Position numbers and translations under genes: made by a program. The notes below the pieces were generated by a model. It did not search any database and was not told the DNA's origin. It saw only the letters and a list, made by a program, of their open reading frames with translations. From assembly GCA_017306865.1 (NCBI GenBank), contig JAFKHH010000011.1, positions 1-64,000 on the forward strand: DNA of 64,000 nucleotides, given 5' to 3'. The stretch is from Filimonas sp. (GTDB lineage: Bacteria; Bacteroidota; Bacteroidia; Chitinophagales; Chitinophagaceae). Below are positions 40,652 through 50,230 of the stretch, piece by piece (within the stretch, counting starts at the first letter, position 1; every line of letters starts with the position of its first letter).

Positions 40652-43600
40652 TTAAGATGGAAGCACTTTGTTTTTTCTGGATACTTTTTCCTGCAGGTAC
40701 TGGAACAGCATATAGAGCAGTGGTATTACAAATATGCCCAATACCACACCGCTCAGCATACCCATTGCCGCACCTGTACTGATGGATTTATTACCTGCTG
40801 CAGAGCCACCAGTGGCCAGCATCAGCGGTATCATACCTACTATGAATGCAAGCGACGTCATAATGATCGGTCGTAACCTTGCCTTCGCGCCTTCCAATGC
40901 AGATTCCAGTATAGACAATCCACTTTGCCTGCGCTGTACGGCAAACTCTACGATCAGGATAGCATTCTTCGCCAGCAAACCAATAAGCATGATCAAACCT
41001 ACCTGCACATAAATGTTATTGTCGAGCCCTACTGCTTTAATGGCAAGGAAGGCGCCGATCAAACCTGTAGGAATAGAAAGTAATACTGCTAATGGTAACA
41101 GGTAACTTTCATACTGTGCTGCCAGCAGGAAGTACACAAACAGCAGGCTTAGCATAAGGATGAACATGGTTTGGTTGCCGGACGATTTTTCTTCCAGGCT
41201 TAAACCGGTCCATTCATAACTATAGTCGCCCGGTAATTTGTTCAGTACATTTTTTTCCAGTGTTTCCATCACAGCGCCATTACTTGTGCCAGGGGCAGTC
41301 ATTACCGTAATGGTTAGTGAATTGTATAGGTTATAACGGCTCACAGATTCTGGTCCATATACTTTGTTTAGCTTCACCAACGTTTTTACTGGCACCATTT
41401 CTCCACCATTGGTGCGGGTAAATATTTCATTGAATGCATCCTCGTCTGTTCTGAACACGCCATCTGCTTTTACATTCACCCTATAGAATTTTCCGAAGCG
41501 TGTAAAGTTCAATGACTGGTCACCTGCAAAGTAGGTTTGAATAGTGCCCAGCATAGCGCTTACGTCTACACCCATCTGGCTTGCTTTTTCTTCATCCACT
41601 TCCAGTTCCAGTTGCGGGTAGTCTGCACGGAACATCGTGTAGGCAAACTGCACACCTGGTTGCTGCATGATCTGCCCGATCACATTATCAGCCATTGCTT
41701 TCAGTGCAGCAGGGTCTTTACCCGTCCTGTCCTGCAGTACGATCTCTGCACCACTTGTTACACCATAACCTTCTACCGGTGGCATACGGAACGCCATTAC
41801 AGAGCCTTCCTTAATAGTTGCCAGCTTACCTGAAATGATGCCATGTATTGCTTCAATGTCTTTTACTGCTCCCCTGTTCTTTTTATCCTTCAGCTTTACA
41901 AAACCCAACGCATAAGCTGGCCCGGCGCTATTGTTCAGGATGTTGAAGCCTGTGATACTGCTATTGCTCTCCACCGCTTCCACACTATCCATGATCTTAT
42001 CTATCTTAGTCGCAACCTCTGTGGTACGTTCCAGGCCTGTGCCTGGCGGCATGCTTAAACTGTACACGATGAAGTTGTCATCTTCCATTGGTACAAAGCT
42101 TTTAGGTGTGCTGGACATCAGCCACACAGCTATCGCACCGATTGCTATAACAAGTCCTGCACCCAGCCATTTCTTATGCGCAAAGAAGCGTACTGTTTTC
42201 ACATACCTGCCTGTCATATTATTGAAACCCGCATTGAACGCCGCAAAGAATTTTTTACTGAATGATGTTTTCTTTTGCTCGCCTTCATGTGCATGCGTGT
42301 TTTTCAACAGCAAGGCGCACAAGGCCGGCGTTAATGTAAGCGCGTTCACCGCAGATATAATGATGGCAATAGCCAATGTATAAGCGAACTGGCGATAGAA
42401 GATACCTGAAGAGCCGGTCATAAAACCGATCGGGATAAACACCGCTGCCATTACGAGTGTAATAGAAATAACAGCGCCTGTTATTTCACCCATGGCACTA
42501 TGCGTTGCCTCACGGCCCGTCATAGACGAACCTTCCATTTTACTATGCACAGCTTCTACCACCACTATCGCATCATCTACTACTATACCAATGGCGAGCA
42601 CAAGCGCGAAGAGTGTAAGAATGTTGATGGTAAAGCCAAATGCCAGCAGGAAAAAGAACGTGCCAATAATGGCAACCGGTACAGCGATAGCCGGGATAAT
42701 GGTAGAGCGAAAATCCTGCAGGAATAAAAACACTACGATGAACACTAAAATGAATGCTTCTATCAGCGTATGTTTTACCTGCTCGGTTGCTTCATCCAGC
42801 CGGTCCTTAGTACTCATCAGGCTGCTATACTTAATGCCCGGAGGAAAAGACTTAGATGCTTTTGCTATTTCATTCTTTACACCTATTTCTATTTCATTCG
42901 CATTAGAGCCGGATGTTTGCAGTATCGCAACAGTTACTGCGTTCTTGCCATTTGCTTTATTGTTACCACTATAGCTGATAGAGCCAAATTCTACTCTTGC
43001 TACATCCCTCAATCTTACCAGGTCTGTTCCATCTCTTTTTACGATGATGTTTTCATATTCATCCGGTAAGTTCTTTTTGCCTTTATAACGGATTACAAAT
43101 TCCAGCGCTGCGCCAGATTCTTCACCCAGCTTACCCGGTGCAGATTCTAAACTTTGGCTACCTATGGCTGTGGTTACGTCAGAAGGTATTAACCCATACG
43201 ACGCCATCTTTTGCGGATTCAGCCATACCCGCATGGAATAGTCTTTCGATCCGAACACCTGCGCCTGGCCTACACCCGGTACACGTTTGATCTGTGGTAT
43301 CAGGTTTATGTTCGTATAGTTTTGCAGGAACAGTTCATCATATTTATTGTTGTCATCTGTGTACACGTTAAATATCATGATCATACTGTTCTGCTGCTTA
43401 GACGTGGTAAGGCCCATGCGCGTTACCTCTTGCGGCAGGATAGGGGTGGCCTGTTGCACACGGTTCTGTACATTCACCGCCGCCTGGTCCGGGTCTACGC
43501 CTTGCTTAAATATGATTCTGATGGAAAACGTACCATCATTACTTGCAGTAGAAGTGATGTACTGCATATTCTCCACACCATTGATCTGCTCTTCCAGTGG

Positions 43601-43789
43601 TGTTACCACAGAGCGCAATACAGCCTCACTATTACCGCCGGGGTAACTGCCGCTTACCATTACAGTTGGCGGGGAGATGTCGGGAAACCGGGTGATGGGA
43701 AGCCTTAGCAGGCCAATGATACCCAGTATCACAAGTACTACAGATATAACTGTAGCCAACACGGGCCTGTCTATAATTCTCTTTAACAT
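40652..43789 (-). CDS. RND efflux pump, HAE1 (AcrB-like) inner-membrane subunit
   Basis: The 1,045-residue, twelve-span transporter matches the family length. Proton relay aspartates are in LVLAIGIVVDDAIVVVEAV. The N-terminus (MLKRIIDRPVLATVISVVLVILG), the large porter loops and the C-terminal repeat (VQVGLIMLIGLLAKNAILIVEFA) are canonical. It should expel drugs or other hydrophobic compounds using the proton gradient. It lies between its adaptor and its channel genes. Confidence 0.95.
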   Translation of the reverse strand: MLKRIIDRPVLATVISVVLVILGIIGLLRLPITRFPDISPPTVMVSGSYPGGNSEAVLRSVVTPLEEQINGVENMQYITSTASNDGTFSIRIIFKQGVDPDQAAVNVQNRVQQATPILPQEVTRMGLTTSKQQNSMIMIFNVYTDDNNKYDELFLQNYTNINLIPQIKRVPGVGQAQVFGSKDYSMRVWLNPQKMASYGLIPSDVTTAIGSQSLESAPGKLGEESGAALEFVIRYKGKKNLPDEYENIIVKRDGTDLVRLRDVARVEFGSISYSGNNKANGKNAVTVAILQTSGSNANEIEIGVKNEIAKASKSFPPGIKYSSLMSTKDRLDEATEQVKHTLIEAFILVFIVVFLFLQDFRSTIIPAIAVPVAIIGTFFFLLAFGFTINILTLFALVLAIGIVVDDAIVVVEAVHSKMEGSSMTGREATHSAMGEITGAVISITLVMAAVFIPIGFMTGSSGIFYRQFAYTLAIAIIISAVNALTLTPALCALLLKNTHAHEGEQKKTSFSKKFFAAFNAGFNNMTGRYVKTVRFFAHKKWLGAGLVIAIGAIAVWLMSSTPKSFVPMEDDNFIVYSLSMPPGTGLERTTEVATKIDKIMDSVEAVESNSSITGFNILNNSAGPAYALGFVKLKDKKNRGAVKDIEAIHGIISGKLATIKEGSVMAFRMPPVEGYGVTSGAEIVLQDRTGKDPAALKAMADNVIGQIMQQPGVQFAYTMFRADYPQLELEVDEEKASQMGVDVSAMLGTIQTYFAGDQSLNFTRFGKFYRVNVKADGVFRTDEDAFNEIFTRTNGGEMVPVKTLVKLNKVYGPESVSRYNLYNSLTITVMTAPGTSNGAVMETLEKNVLNKLPGDYSYEWTGLSLEEKSSGNQTMFILMLSLLFVYFLLAAQYESYLLPLAVLLSIPTGLIGAFLAIKAVGLDNNIYVQVGLIMLIGLLAKNAILIVEFAVQRRQSGLSILESALEGAKARLRPIIMTSLAFIVGMIPLMLATGGSAAGNKSISTGAAMGMLSGVVLGIFVIPLLYMLFQYLQEKVSRKNKVLPS

Positions 43790-43815
43790 GCTATACTATC
43801 TTTAGTCGTTCTTAT

Positions 43816-44958
43816 TTATTTGTGTGTAGAATCAGCCGCTGCAACAGTTGGTGCAACCACCATTCCTTCATTCAGTACATCTATACGGTTGAGCGCTATC
43901 TTGTCTCCTGTTTTCAACCCACTTTTTACGATGTAATTGTTGCCGGACTTGCCTGCTATTTCTATTGGCTTCATACCCACCTTATTACTGTCTGCCAGTG
44001 CAAAAACAAAGAACCTGTCCTGTATATCCTTTACACTACCCATTGGTATAGACAAAGCTTCGCCCAGTGTTTTTTTCAGGATCACTTTAGAAGAACCACC
44101 TGAGCGCAATAGTTTGTCAGGGTTGCTGAATACAGCTTTTAACGGAATGCTTCCTGTAGAGCGATCTATATTACCGCTCGCGCTTTCTAACTGTCCTTTC
44201 TGGTTAAACGTAGTTCCGTCTGCCATGATCAGCTCTACAGTATTCATTCCTTTATCTTCCTTACTGTCTTTCATGAACGAGAGATAGTCCGCTTCGCTTA
44301 ATGAGAAGTAAACAAAAACAGTATTGATCTCTGATAGTGTGGTTAAAGGTGCCGCATCTGATGGTGTTACCAGGTTGCCTATGCGGTTAGGTATTCTGCC
44401 TATGTAGCCGCTTACCGGTGCTTTGATCAGGCTGAAATCTGCATTGATCTGTGATGATCCCAACGCCGCGCGTGCCTGCGCTACCTGTGCTTTAGCTGAT
44501 GCATAGTTTGCTTCTGCTGTCTGCAATTGTATTTCAGATACTACTTTACCTTCAACCAGCGGTTTGATTTTATTCAGTTCTATTTTGGCGTTTTCTTCCG
44601 CTGCCATAGCAGCCTTCAGTGAAGCTTCGCTGTTAGATACCTGTTGGTTGTACACGTCTCCTTTAATGCGAAAAAGCGATTGTCCTTTTTGTACATAGTC
44701 GCCTTCTTTCACATATATCTGGTCGAGATAGCCGCTAACCTGTGCTTTAATGTTCACATTTACACTGCCCTCTATAGAGCCGGGATATTTTTTTTCAATT
44801 TGTGTGGTTGCCGGTTGTATAACCATAAAATCCACGCTGGCCGGTGGGCCTTGTGGGGGCTGCTGTTGTGGGCCGCCGCATGATGCCAGCACTGCCAGCA
44901 TAATGATGAAGAATGGTGCTGTTGCCGCATTTCCTTTCAAGAAAGATCGTGTTGCCAT
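43816..44958 (-). CDS. RND efflux periplasmic adaptor (membrane fusion protein)
   Basis: The start is taken at ATG 44,958 (MATRSFLKGNAATAP), as the 14 codons upstream are not signal-like. The ~380-residue protein has a lipobox VLASCGGP and a Pro/Gln linker. A lipoyl-type half follows (VNVNIKAQVSGYLDQIYVKEGDYVQKGQSLFRI), then a helical hairpin and the second lipoyl half (KAPVSGYIGRIPNRIGNLV). Beta-barrel and membrane-proximal domains come last. It is the first gene of the operon and bridges pump and channel. Confidence 0.92.
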   Translation of the reverse strand: MATRSFLKGNAATAPFFIIMLAVLASCGGPQQQPPQGPPASVDFMVIQPATTQIEKKYPGSIEGSVNVNIKAQVSGYLDQIYVKEGDYVQKGQSLFRIKGDVYNQQVSNSEASLKAAMAAEENAKIELNKIKPLVEGKVVSEIQLQTAEANYASAKAQVAQARAALGSSQINADFSLIKAPVSGYIGRIPNRIGNLVTPSDAAPLTTLSEINTVFVYFSLSEADYLSFMKDSKEDKGMNTVELIMADGTTFNQKGQLESASGNIDRSTGSIPLKAVFSNPDKLLRSGGSSKVILKKTLGEALSIPMGSVKDIQDRFFVFALADSNKVGMKPIEIAGKSGNNYIVKSGLKTGDKIALNRIDVLNEGMVVAPTVAAADSTHK

Positions 44959-45000
44959 TTGTTCGTAGATTATAATTTGACAGCAAAGCAATAAAAACAA

Positions 45001-45631
45001 CTTTGGGTAGGGGAGGTCAAACTAACCGAACCGTATAATTTCAATACTGAATCGAATAAGCCTGAAACCGAATTTTTTACTAGTGGATTAGCTGTTGCAG
45101 CCCTGTATAAATGCGGATAAAAGGCCCGGGTAACGGATAAAACTTTTGTTAAATGCTGCGTTTCGGCAGCCGGTTGTACCCATTCAGAAACCTATTTTCC
45201 CGGCTGGGCAAACTTGTTTTTTGCTGACAGTTATTAGTGTTTAATTTTCACAATGGTTCGGATAAAATAGATGAACAGCTAAAGCTGAGTATTAACCTTT
45301 TTCGGAGAGGTGTGCGGCCTCAGAAAAGCTGCGTTAAGAAAATTGGCATGAACGCCGGAAAAATCCATTGCTGTCTGAGCCAGGAGTAGCTTACGTACTC
45401 ATGCTGTAAGCGGCGAGTTCAATGGATTTCGGCGGGCAGGACGATTTTTAGCCTGCTTTTCTGGAGCCTTGATTTTTTTGGTTACTTTTTGTATCAAGAC
45501 AAAAAGTGACACTGTCGGTAGACAAATGGAAGCTTACCATGTAAAAATCAAATCAAATGGAATAAGCTGCCAAGTTTTAATCAGGTAATAGTATTAGTGT
45601 TTAATTTTATATGATAAAATCCATTTAAACG
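45001..45631. repeat. Non-coding gap with nested inverted-repeat element
   Basis: GGCCTCAGAAAAGC (45,316-45,329) pairs with 45,455-45,468. GCCG..ATCCATTG (45,354-45,370) pairs with CAATGGATTTCGGC (45,420-45,433). GCTTAC (45,389-45,394) pairs with GTAAGC (45,406-45,411). A separate hairpin GTTACTTTTTGT/ACAAAAAGTGAC lies at 45,481-45,510. There is no gene here. It looks like an intergenic repeat or an RNA-forming element. Confidence 0.5.
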
Positions 45632-46438
45632 ATGAGACGAATAATTGTAGCAACAGACTATTCAGCAGAGGCATTAAACGCAACGGAATATGTAGCAAAA
45701 GCAGCGGCAGAGCACAAGTTTGAACTGGTATTATTTTCCCTTTACAACATCTCTATCCACGCACTGAATGCAAGACTATCCGGCGAAGCGATCAACGAGA
45801 TCATTAATGCTAAACATGACGAGCTGGCTAAGGCCGCAGCTAAATTGAGTGAAACCTACGGCATTACAGTAGAGCCCCATTTTTCCTCCGGAGACTTTCA
45901 TGAAGAAATAAGCCGTTGTATCAGTATGCACAATGCCGACCTGGTAGTGCTGGGTATGGCGCAAAAATCTTTTGAGCAAGACCTGTTGGGTAATACAACT
46001 ACGGCTGCTATACACAAACTAACAACGCCTGTAATGGCTATTCCGTTAGGTGTTACCTACACTGGTATTAAGCGCATTCTTTTTGCCTGCGACATTGTAA
46101 GAGGTGTGCATAAGCGTGTATTGGAAGAAGTGCGGGATATGGCAACAGAGTTTGGCGCAGAAGTAGAAGTGTTTTATGTACGGAAGAAGATAGATGAACT
46201 GCTGCAAGATCAGACTAATGTGGTAGATGAAGTAATGACCGGCACCCGCTTCTATTATCAGAATGTAGAAGCCAGTGATGTTATTTATGCCATACAAGAC
46301 GAGGCATTGCGTATAAACGCAGATATACTCATTATGGTTCCGTATAAATATGGTTTCTGGAGTTCAATTGTACACACGAGTAAAACCCGTATGATGGCTT
46401 CAGGCAATAACATACCATTGCTTTCATTGCCATTGTAG
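45632..46438 (+). CDS. Tandem-domain universal stress protein
   Basis: The 268-residue protein contains two UspA-like alpha/beta domains. The first (~1-140) begins MRRIIVATDYSAEALNATEYVAKAA and has a recognisable late segment VVLGMAQKSFEQDLLGNTT. The second (~145-268) begins IKRILFACDIVRGVHKRVLEEV and lacks a clear nucleotide-binding Gly loop. Such proteins respond to starvation or redox stress. The second domain may be structural only. Confidence 0.88.
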   Translation: MRRIIVATDYSAEALNATEYVAKAAAEHKFELVLFSLYNISIHALNARLSGEAINEIINAKHDELAKAAAKLSETYGITVEPHFSSGDFHEEISRCISMHNADLVVLGMAQKSFEQDLLGNTTTAAIHKLTTPVMAIPLGVTYTGIKRILFACDIVRGVHKRVLEEVRDMATEFGAEVEVFYVRKKIDELLQDQTNVVDEVMTGTRFYYQNVEASDVIYAIQDEALRINADILIMVPYKYGFWSSIVHTSKTRMMASGNNIPLLSLPL

Positions 46439-46439
46439 G

Positions 46440-46520
46440 ATTGAAGATTTGAGATTTGAAATTTGAGATGGATAAGCTCTGTGGAGAATCTCCTCATTTC
46501 AAATTTTAAATCTCAAATTT
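46440..46520. repeat. Inverted pair of dispersed TTTGAGATTTGAAATTTGA repeats
   Basis: GATTTGAGATTTGAAATTTGA-type words face their complement (AAATCTCAAATTTCAAAT) across the gap between convergent genes, so the transcript can fold and may terminate. Related words recur near 51,462, 52,027, 52,402, 62,913 and 63,326. Confidence 0.6.
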
Positions 46521-46524
46521 CAAA

Positions 46525-47280
46525 TTAAAAATCCATCCAGGTTTTCAGCAACTGAGCTTTGTCACGGCTGATAATAATTTCTGTTTCCGGATAATCTTTC
46601 AATTCTACTTTTAATTTACCATTGAAGTAGTTATGTATTTGCCTGATAGCATCTATATGAATAATAAACTGCCTATTGGCCCGGAAAAATAATTTGGGGT
46701 TTAATTGTTGTTCCAGTTCTTCCAATGTTTGCGGAACAATTTCTTCCTTATGATTGTGCAACTTTGCACGCGTTATTTTTAATTCAGAATAAAAGTAGGA
46801 AACCTCACTTACCAATACAGACTTATATCCATCTCTGAAAGGGAGTAAAAAGCGTGTTCTGAATTCTTTAGGCTGCATAAAGTTCAGCAAGCCTTCAAAA
46901 GATTTTTGTTGCAGCTCTGTTGTTATCGTATCCAGTTTTTCAAAAGCAGCCTGCAACTCTTCCGGCTCTACCGGTTTTAAAAGATAATCTACGCTATTGT
47001 ATTTAAAAGCCTTCACTGCATATTCATCGTACGCCGTGGTGAATATGATCGGGCATTCAATCTTTACCTTATCCAGTATTTCAAAACTTATACCATCAGA
47101 AAGGCGTACATCCATCATAATAATGTCTGGTTGCGGATGAGTTAGCAGCCATGCTACGCTCTCTGCAATGCTATCCAGTATGCCGATGATCGTTGCCTTT
47201 GGCCTGATGGCTTCTATCAACCTTATCAGCCTGTCTGCATTCGGTTTTTCATCCTCTATAATTAATATCTTATTGATCAT
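46525..47280 (-). CDS. LytTR-type response regulator
   Basis: The 251-residue protein has a receiver (~1-120) with phosphoacceptor Asp in DIIMMDVRLSDG and the conserved LKPVE lysine. A LytTR DNA-binding domain follows (~150-251), with FRTRFLLPFRDGYKSVLVSEVSYF and FRANRQFIIHIDAIRQIHNYFNGKLKVEL. It overlaps the kinase gene by 11 bp and is its partner. LytTR regulators bind direct repeats; a candidate array lies just upstream of the kinase gene. Confidence 0.92.
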   Translation of the reverse strand: MINKILIIEDEKPNADRLIRLIEAIRPKATIIGILDSIAESVAWLLTHPQPDIIMMDVRLSDGISFEILDKVKIECPIIFTTAYDEYAVKAFKYNSVDYLLKPVEPEELQAAFEKLDTITTELQQKSFEGLLNFMQPKEFRTRFLLPFRDGYKSVLVSEVSYFYSELKITRAKLHNHKEEIVPQTLEELEQQLNPKLFFRANRQFIIHIDAIRQIHNYFNGKLKVELKDYPETEIIISRDKAQLLKTWMDF

Positions 47281-48388
47281 ACTTGATTAGTGGTATAATG
47301 ACTTTAAACGAATGGGCGTCCTTCACTATTTCCGGTTGCTTCTCAGCAAGCAGGCTATACCTGCGGATAATATTGCGAATGCCGATTCCGGAAGAGTCAA
47401 TTGTGTTTTCAATTGGTGCCAGTACATTTTCAACAATCAGTTCTTCCTTATTGTTGGTATATATGCTGATCTTCAGCGGATTTGTTTTAAGTGTCTTATT
47501 GTGCTTCAGCGCATTTTCTACCAGCAATTGTAAGGTTAGCGGTGGCATAAAGAGTTGCCGGTATTCTTTATTTACATTGATCTCAAACTGCACACCTTCA
47601 CCTGCGCGCTGTTTCAGCAGGAAAATGTAAGAGTTGAGAAATTTTAGTTCATCCTCCAGTGAAATCACATCCTTCCTGGAGCTCACCAGCATGTAGCGAT
47701 ATATTTTCGAAAAATTTTCCGCATAATCATAACCCAGTTGCTGGTCTTTCAGGATCAGTTCTGAAAGTACGCTCAGGTTGTTAAATACAAAGTGAGGATC
47801 AATCTGTAGTTTCAGTGCCTGCAATTCTGTTTCCATTGCCAACTGGTTTAACTCTGCTGCTTTTACAGCAGCATTCTTCCAGTTCTGGAGTAAATAATCG
47901 CCTGTATTAATACCTATGATCATAAATGCGATCATAGAGCTAACCACGATCCATTGCAATATACCCCTGCGTTGCTCTATAGATAAATTGTTTACGAAGA
48001 TGGAAATAGAATCTTCCCGCATGATCAGCGAATACACTACATCAATGGATAGGTTCACGATCAGTACGATGAGGAAGCTACAGCCAGCTTCTATAAGTAA
48101 GCGTAAAACAGGCCGCTCGGTCCACGGTATCCGCTTGTTTAGCTTTTTACTGATAAGGATGCTGGACTCAGAGATAAGAATACAAAACGAAAGCAAGGGG
48201 ATCTGGTCGCCTAATATACGGTACACACTACGGTCAAAGTAGTTTTGCCAGTATGGTGCAAACGGGTCTATTACATACGACACCAGGTAAAATAAGAGGA
48301 AAGCAGATATGATAAATACGATCCGCTTCCGGGTGTTGCTCAGTTGCGGCAACTTCTTCCTGTACATTATATAGGCATCATCCCTCAT
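47270..48388 (-). CDS. LytS/YehU-type sensor histidine kinase
   Basis: The 372-residue protein has four to five N-terminal membrane spans (~20-165). A linker helix follows, then the His_kinase domain with LQIDPHFVFNNLSVLSELI (phosphoacceptor His) and an HATPase with LTLQLLVENALKHN and SGIGIRNIIRRY. It belongs to the LytS-like family that pairs with LytTR regulators. The regulator gene overlaps its end, so the two are translated together. Confidence 0.92.
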   Translation of the reverse strand: MRDDAYIMYRKKLPQLSNTRKRIVFIISAFLLFYLVSYVIDPFAPYWQNYFDRSVYRILGDQIPLLSFCILISESSILISKKLNKRIPWTERPVLRLLIEAGCSFLIVLIVNLSIDVVYSLIMREDSISIFVNNLSIEQRRGILQWIVVSSMIAFMIIGINTGDYLLQNWKNAAVKAAELNQLAMETELQALKLQIDPHFVFNNLSVLSELILKDQQLGYDYAENFSKIYRYMLVSSRKDVISLEDELKFLNSYIFLLKQRAGEGVQFEINVNKEYRQLFMPPLTLQLLVENALKHNKTLKTNPLKISIYTNNKEELIVENVLAPIENTIDSSGIGIRNIIRRYSLLAEKQPEIVKDAHSFKVIIPLIKYDQ

Positions 48389-48397
48389 CTTTACGAA

Positions 48398-48427
48398 TTG
48401 GTCAAATTGGTCAAATGGTTAAATCGA
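48398..48427. repeat. Tandem TTGGTCAAA-type repeats before the LytS-like gene
   Basis: ATTGGTCAAATTGGTCAAA is followed by ATGGTTAAAT, three near-copies with a ~10-nt period, 12-35 nt upstream of the kinase start. Placement and period would suit a LytTR regulator binding site. Confidence 0.35.
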
Positions 48428-48733
48428 ATTACAAATTTCGCAATTCGGAACAGTGATCCGCAGGTTTTTTCTCCCTAACCGTCATAATCTGCCTCCGAAT
48501 GGGGCGATCGGCATGCTGAATCAACAGGCTGAAAATACGCGCGTCTTTTCACATAGCAGCAGGAAATTATTTCCTGTATTACAAAGCAGCCTTCAATTCA
48601 TTACAACTGTCATTCAAGTACCGGGAAATTTCCCGTTTAAGTTTGATCTATATAGAATAATTTTGATTTGATTGTACCCTAATGTCCCGCATCTCCTGTG
48701 CCTGAGGAGTAATTGTCAAAACGAAAGAAAACT

Positions 48734-49138
48734 ATGAATGAAAACCCAACGGTGTTAGTCATTGAAGATGACCACATCATGTTGACACTAACTACTATGA
48801 TGCTGAAGCAAGCGGGCTTCGACGTGATTGCTGTAGGAAATGCTGCCGAAGCGGAGCAGTGTGTACATACTGCATCGTATGATCTGGTTGTTACAGACCT
48901 GTTGATGCCATATGGATCCGGCTTTGCATTAATTGAAGCAGTGCGCTCACGGACTGAAGAGAACAATACGCCTGTTATTGTTGTCACCTCTTTTGCGAAT
49001 GAGGATACTGTACATGCATTAAGCCTGCTAAATGTATCTGCCGTGCTGAAAAAGCCACTTACGATGGACGGCCTCATTACTGCTGTAAAGCAGGAGCTGG
49101 CTACTACGGGGGTGCCGGCCAATGTTATAAAGTATTGA
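48734..49138 (+). CDS. Lone response regulator receiver protein
   Basis: The start is taken at ATG 48,734 (MNENPTVLVIEDDHIM), giving 134 residues of pure receiver domain. EDD forms the acidic pocket, the phosphoacceptor is the Asp of LVVTDLLMPYGSG, and the conserved Lys is in LKKPLTMDG. No output domain and no adjacent kinase are present, though the LytS/LytTR pair diverges 346 bp upstream. It may be phosphorylated by a kinase encoded elsewhere. Confidence 0.82.
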   Translation: MNENPTVLVIEDDHIMLTLTTMMLKQAGFDVIAVGNAAEAEQCVHTASYDLVVTDLLMPYGSGFALIEAVRSRTEENNTPVIVVTSFANEDTVHALSLLNVSAVLKKPLTMDGLITAVKQELATTGVPANVIKY

Positions 49139-49172
49139 GATACCGCAGAAAGTATATCCGGGACGATTACAG

Positions 49173-49205
49173 TTTGGACAAAATCACGATTTTACTGTAG
49201 CTTTG
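49173..49205 (+). promoter_or_regulatory. Bacteroidota-type promoter of the AraC gene
   Basis: TTTG (49,173-49,176) and TAGCTTTG (49,198-49,205) are separated by 21 nt, matching the -33/-7 consensus TTTG / TAnnTTTG. The gene starts 19 nt downstream. Confidence 0.65.
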
Positions 49206-49224
49206 ATTTGTATAATTGTGAAAG

Positions 49225-50139
49225 ATGGAATTAGCTACAGAAAGTTTACTGCAGTTCTATGAAAGAACAAAGCAGCAAGCCCCTGCCGATCTGCTGGCAA
49301 ATGGGAGCGTCAGCCATTTTATAGTAAAGCCGCGTACTTATTTAAACCGCTGTACACCGTACAATCGCCGTGACTATTATAAAATCTGCCTTATTAAAGG
49401 AAAAGGTATTTATAAGTATGATGGCAAAGCGGTACAGGTAGATGGTTCCATTGTATCTTTCTCTTGCCCAACAAGGCCCTCTTCCTGGGAATCTACTACA
49501 GAAAAACAGGAGGGGTATTATTGTCTTTTTAATGACGCATTCCTGCTAAATACTATCCGCCAGGAAGTAAGGTATCAAAGCCCTCTCTTCAATGAATCGC
49601 TCTATGCTGTATTGAAACTGGATAAACAGGCATTGGAAAAATTTTCCCGGTACTTTGCCGATATGGAAAGCCTGCTGGAATCGAACTACATCTATAAGTT
49701 TGACATGATCAGGAGCATATTACAAATGCTGATACTGGAAGGTGTGCGCTTGCAAAACAACGATGTAACCAAATACATTACGACCGACAGGACAGTCAGC
49801 CGTTTTTTTGAATTGCTGAACAGACAGTTTCCCGTTGACTCCCCGGAAAATCCGTTGCAACTGGTGACGCCCGCGTCTTATGCGACCCAGTTAAATGTGC
49901 ATGTGAATCACCTGAATAATATGGTGAAGAAATCCACAGGCAAGACAACTTCTGAAGTAATACGTGAGCGGGTGATTGCAGAGGCAAAGGCACTGCTGGT
50001 AAATACTGCCTGGGATGCGGCAGAGATAGCTTACAGCCTGGGTTTTGAATACCCGTCACACTTCAATAAATACTTTAAACAACACAGCGGCAGCACGCCC
50101 CTCCTGTTTCGCGAGCAGGCCCGGACGGTAGTTGCCTGA
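49225..50139 (+). CDS. AraC family transcription regulator
   Basis: The 304-residue protein has an N-terminal cupin-like domain (~40-150, VDGSIVSFSCPTRPSSWE). A C-terminal double HTH follows (~205-300), with HLNNMVKKSTGKTTSEVIRER and AAEIAYSLGFEYPSHFNKYFKQHSGSTP. It precedes a Bcr/CflA-type exporter gene by 91 nt on the same strand and probably regulates it. The inducer is unknown. Confidence 0.9.
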   Translation: MELATESLLQFYERTKQQAPADLLANGSVSHFIVKPRTYLNRCTPYNRRDYYKICLIKGKGIYKYDGKAVQVDGSIVSFSCPTRPSSWESTTEKQEGYYCLFNDAFLLNTIRQEVRYQSPLFNESLYAVLKLDKQALEKFSRYFADMESLLESNYIYKFDMIRSILQMLILEGVRLQNNDVTKYITTDRTVSRFFELLNRQFPVDSPENPLQLVTPASYATQLNVHVNHLNNMVKKSTGKTTSEVIRERVIAEAKALLVNTAWDAAEIAYSLGFEYPSHFNKYFKQHSGSTPLLFREQARTVVA

Positions 50140-50198
50140 TATTTGAATTGTATAAGTATTGCTTTGTTTTGTGTTAGTGCCGTTATCCGGTGCATATC

Positions 50199-50206
50199 TA
50201 CCTTTG
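50199..50206 (+). promoter_or_regulatory. -7 box of the MFS gene
   Basis: TACCTTTG matches TAnnTTTG exactly, 24 nt before the ATG. The -33 position is weak, which would fit dependence on the upstream AraC activator. Confidence 0.5.
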
Positions 50207-50230
50207 ACAAGTAAATAAAACGGTAGAACA

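Noticed and set aside
39371-44968. Many + strand frames of 60-165 codons opposite the RND efflux operon
   Set aside because: They are antisense shadows of three unmistakable genes; their products are Cys/Ser/Tyr-rich and unrelated to any family.
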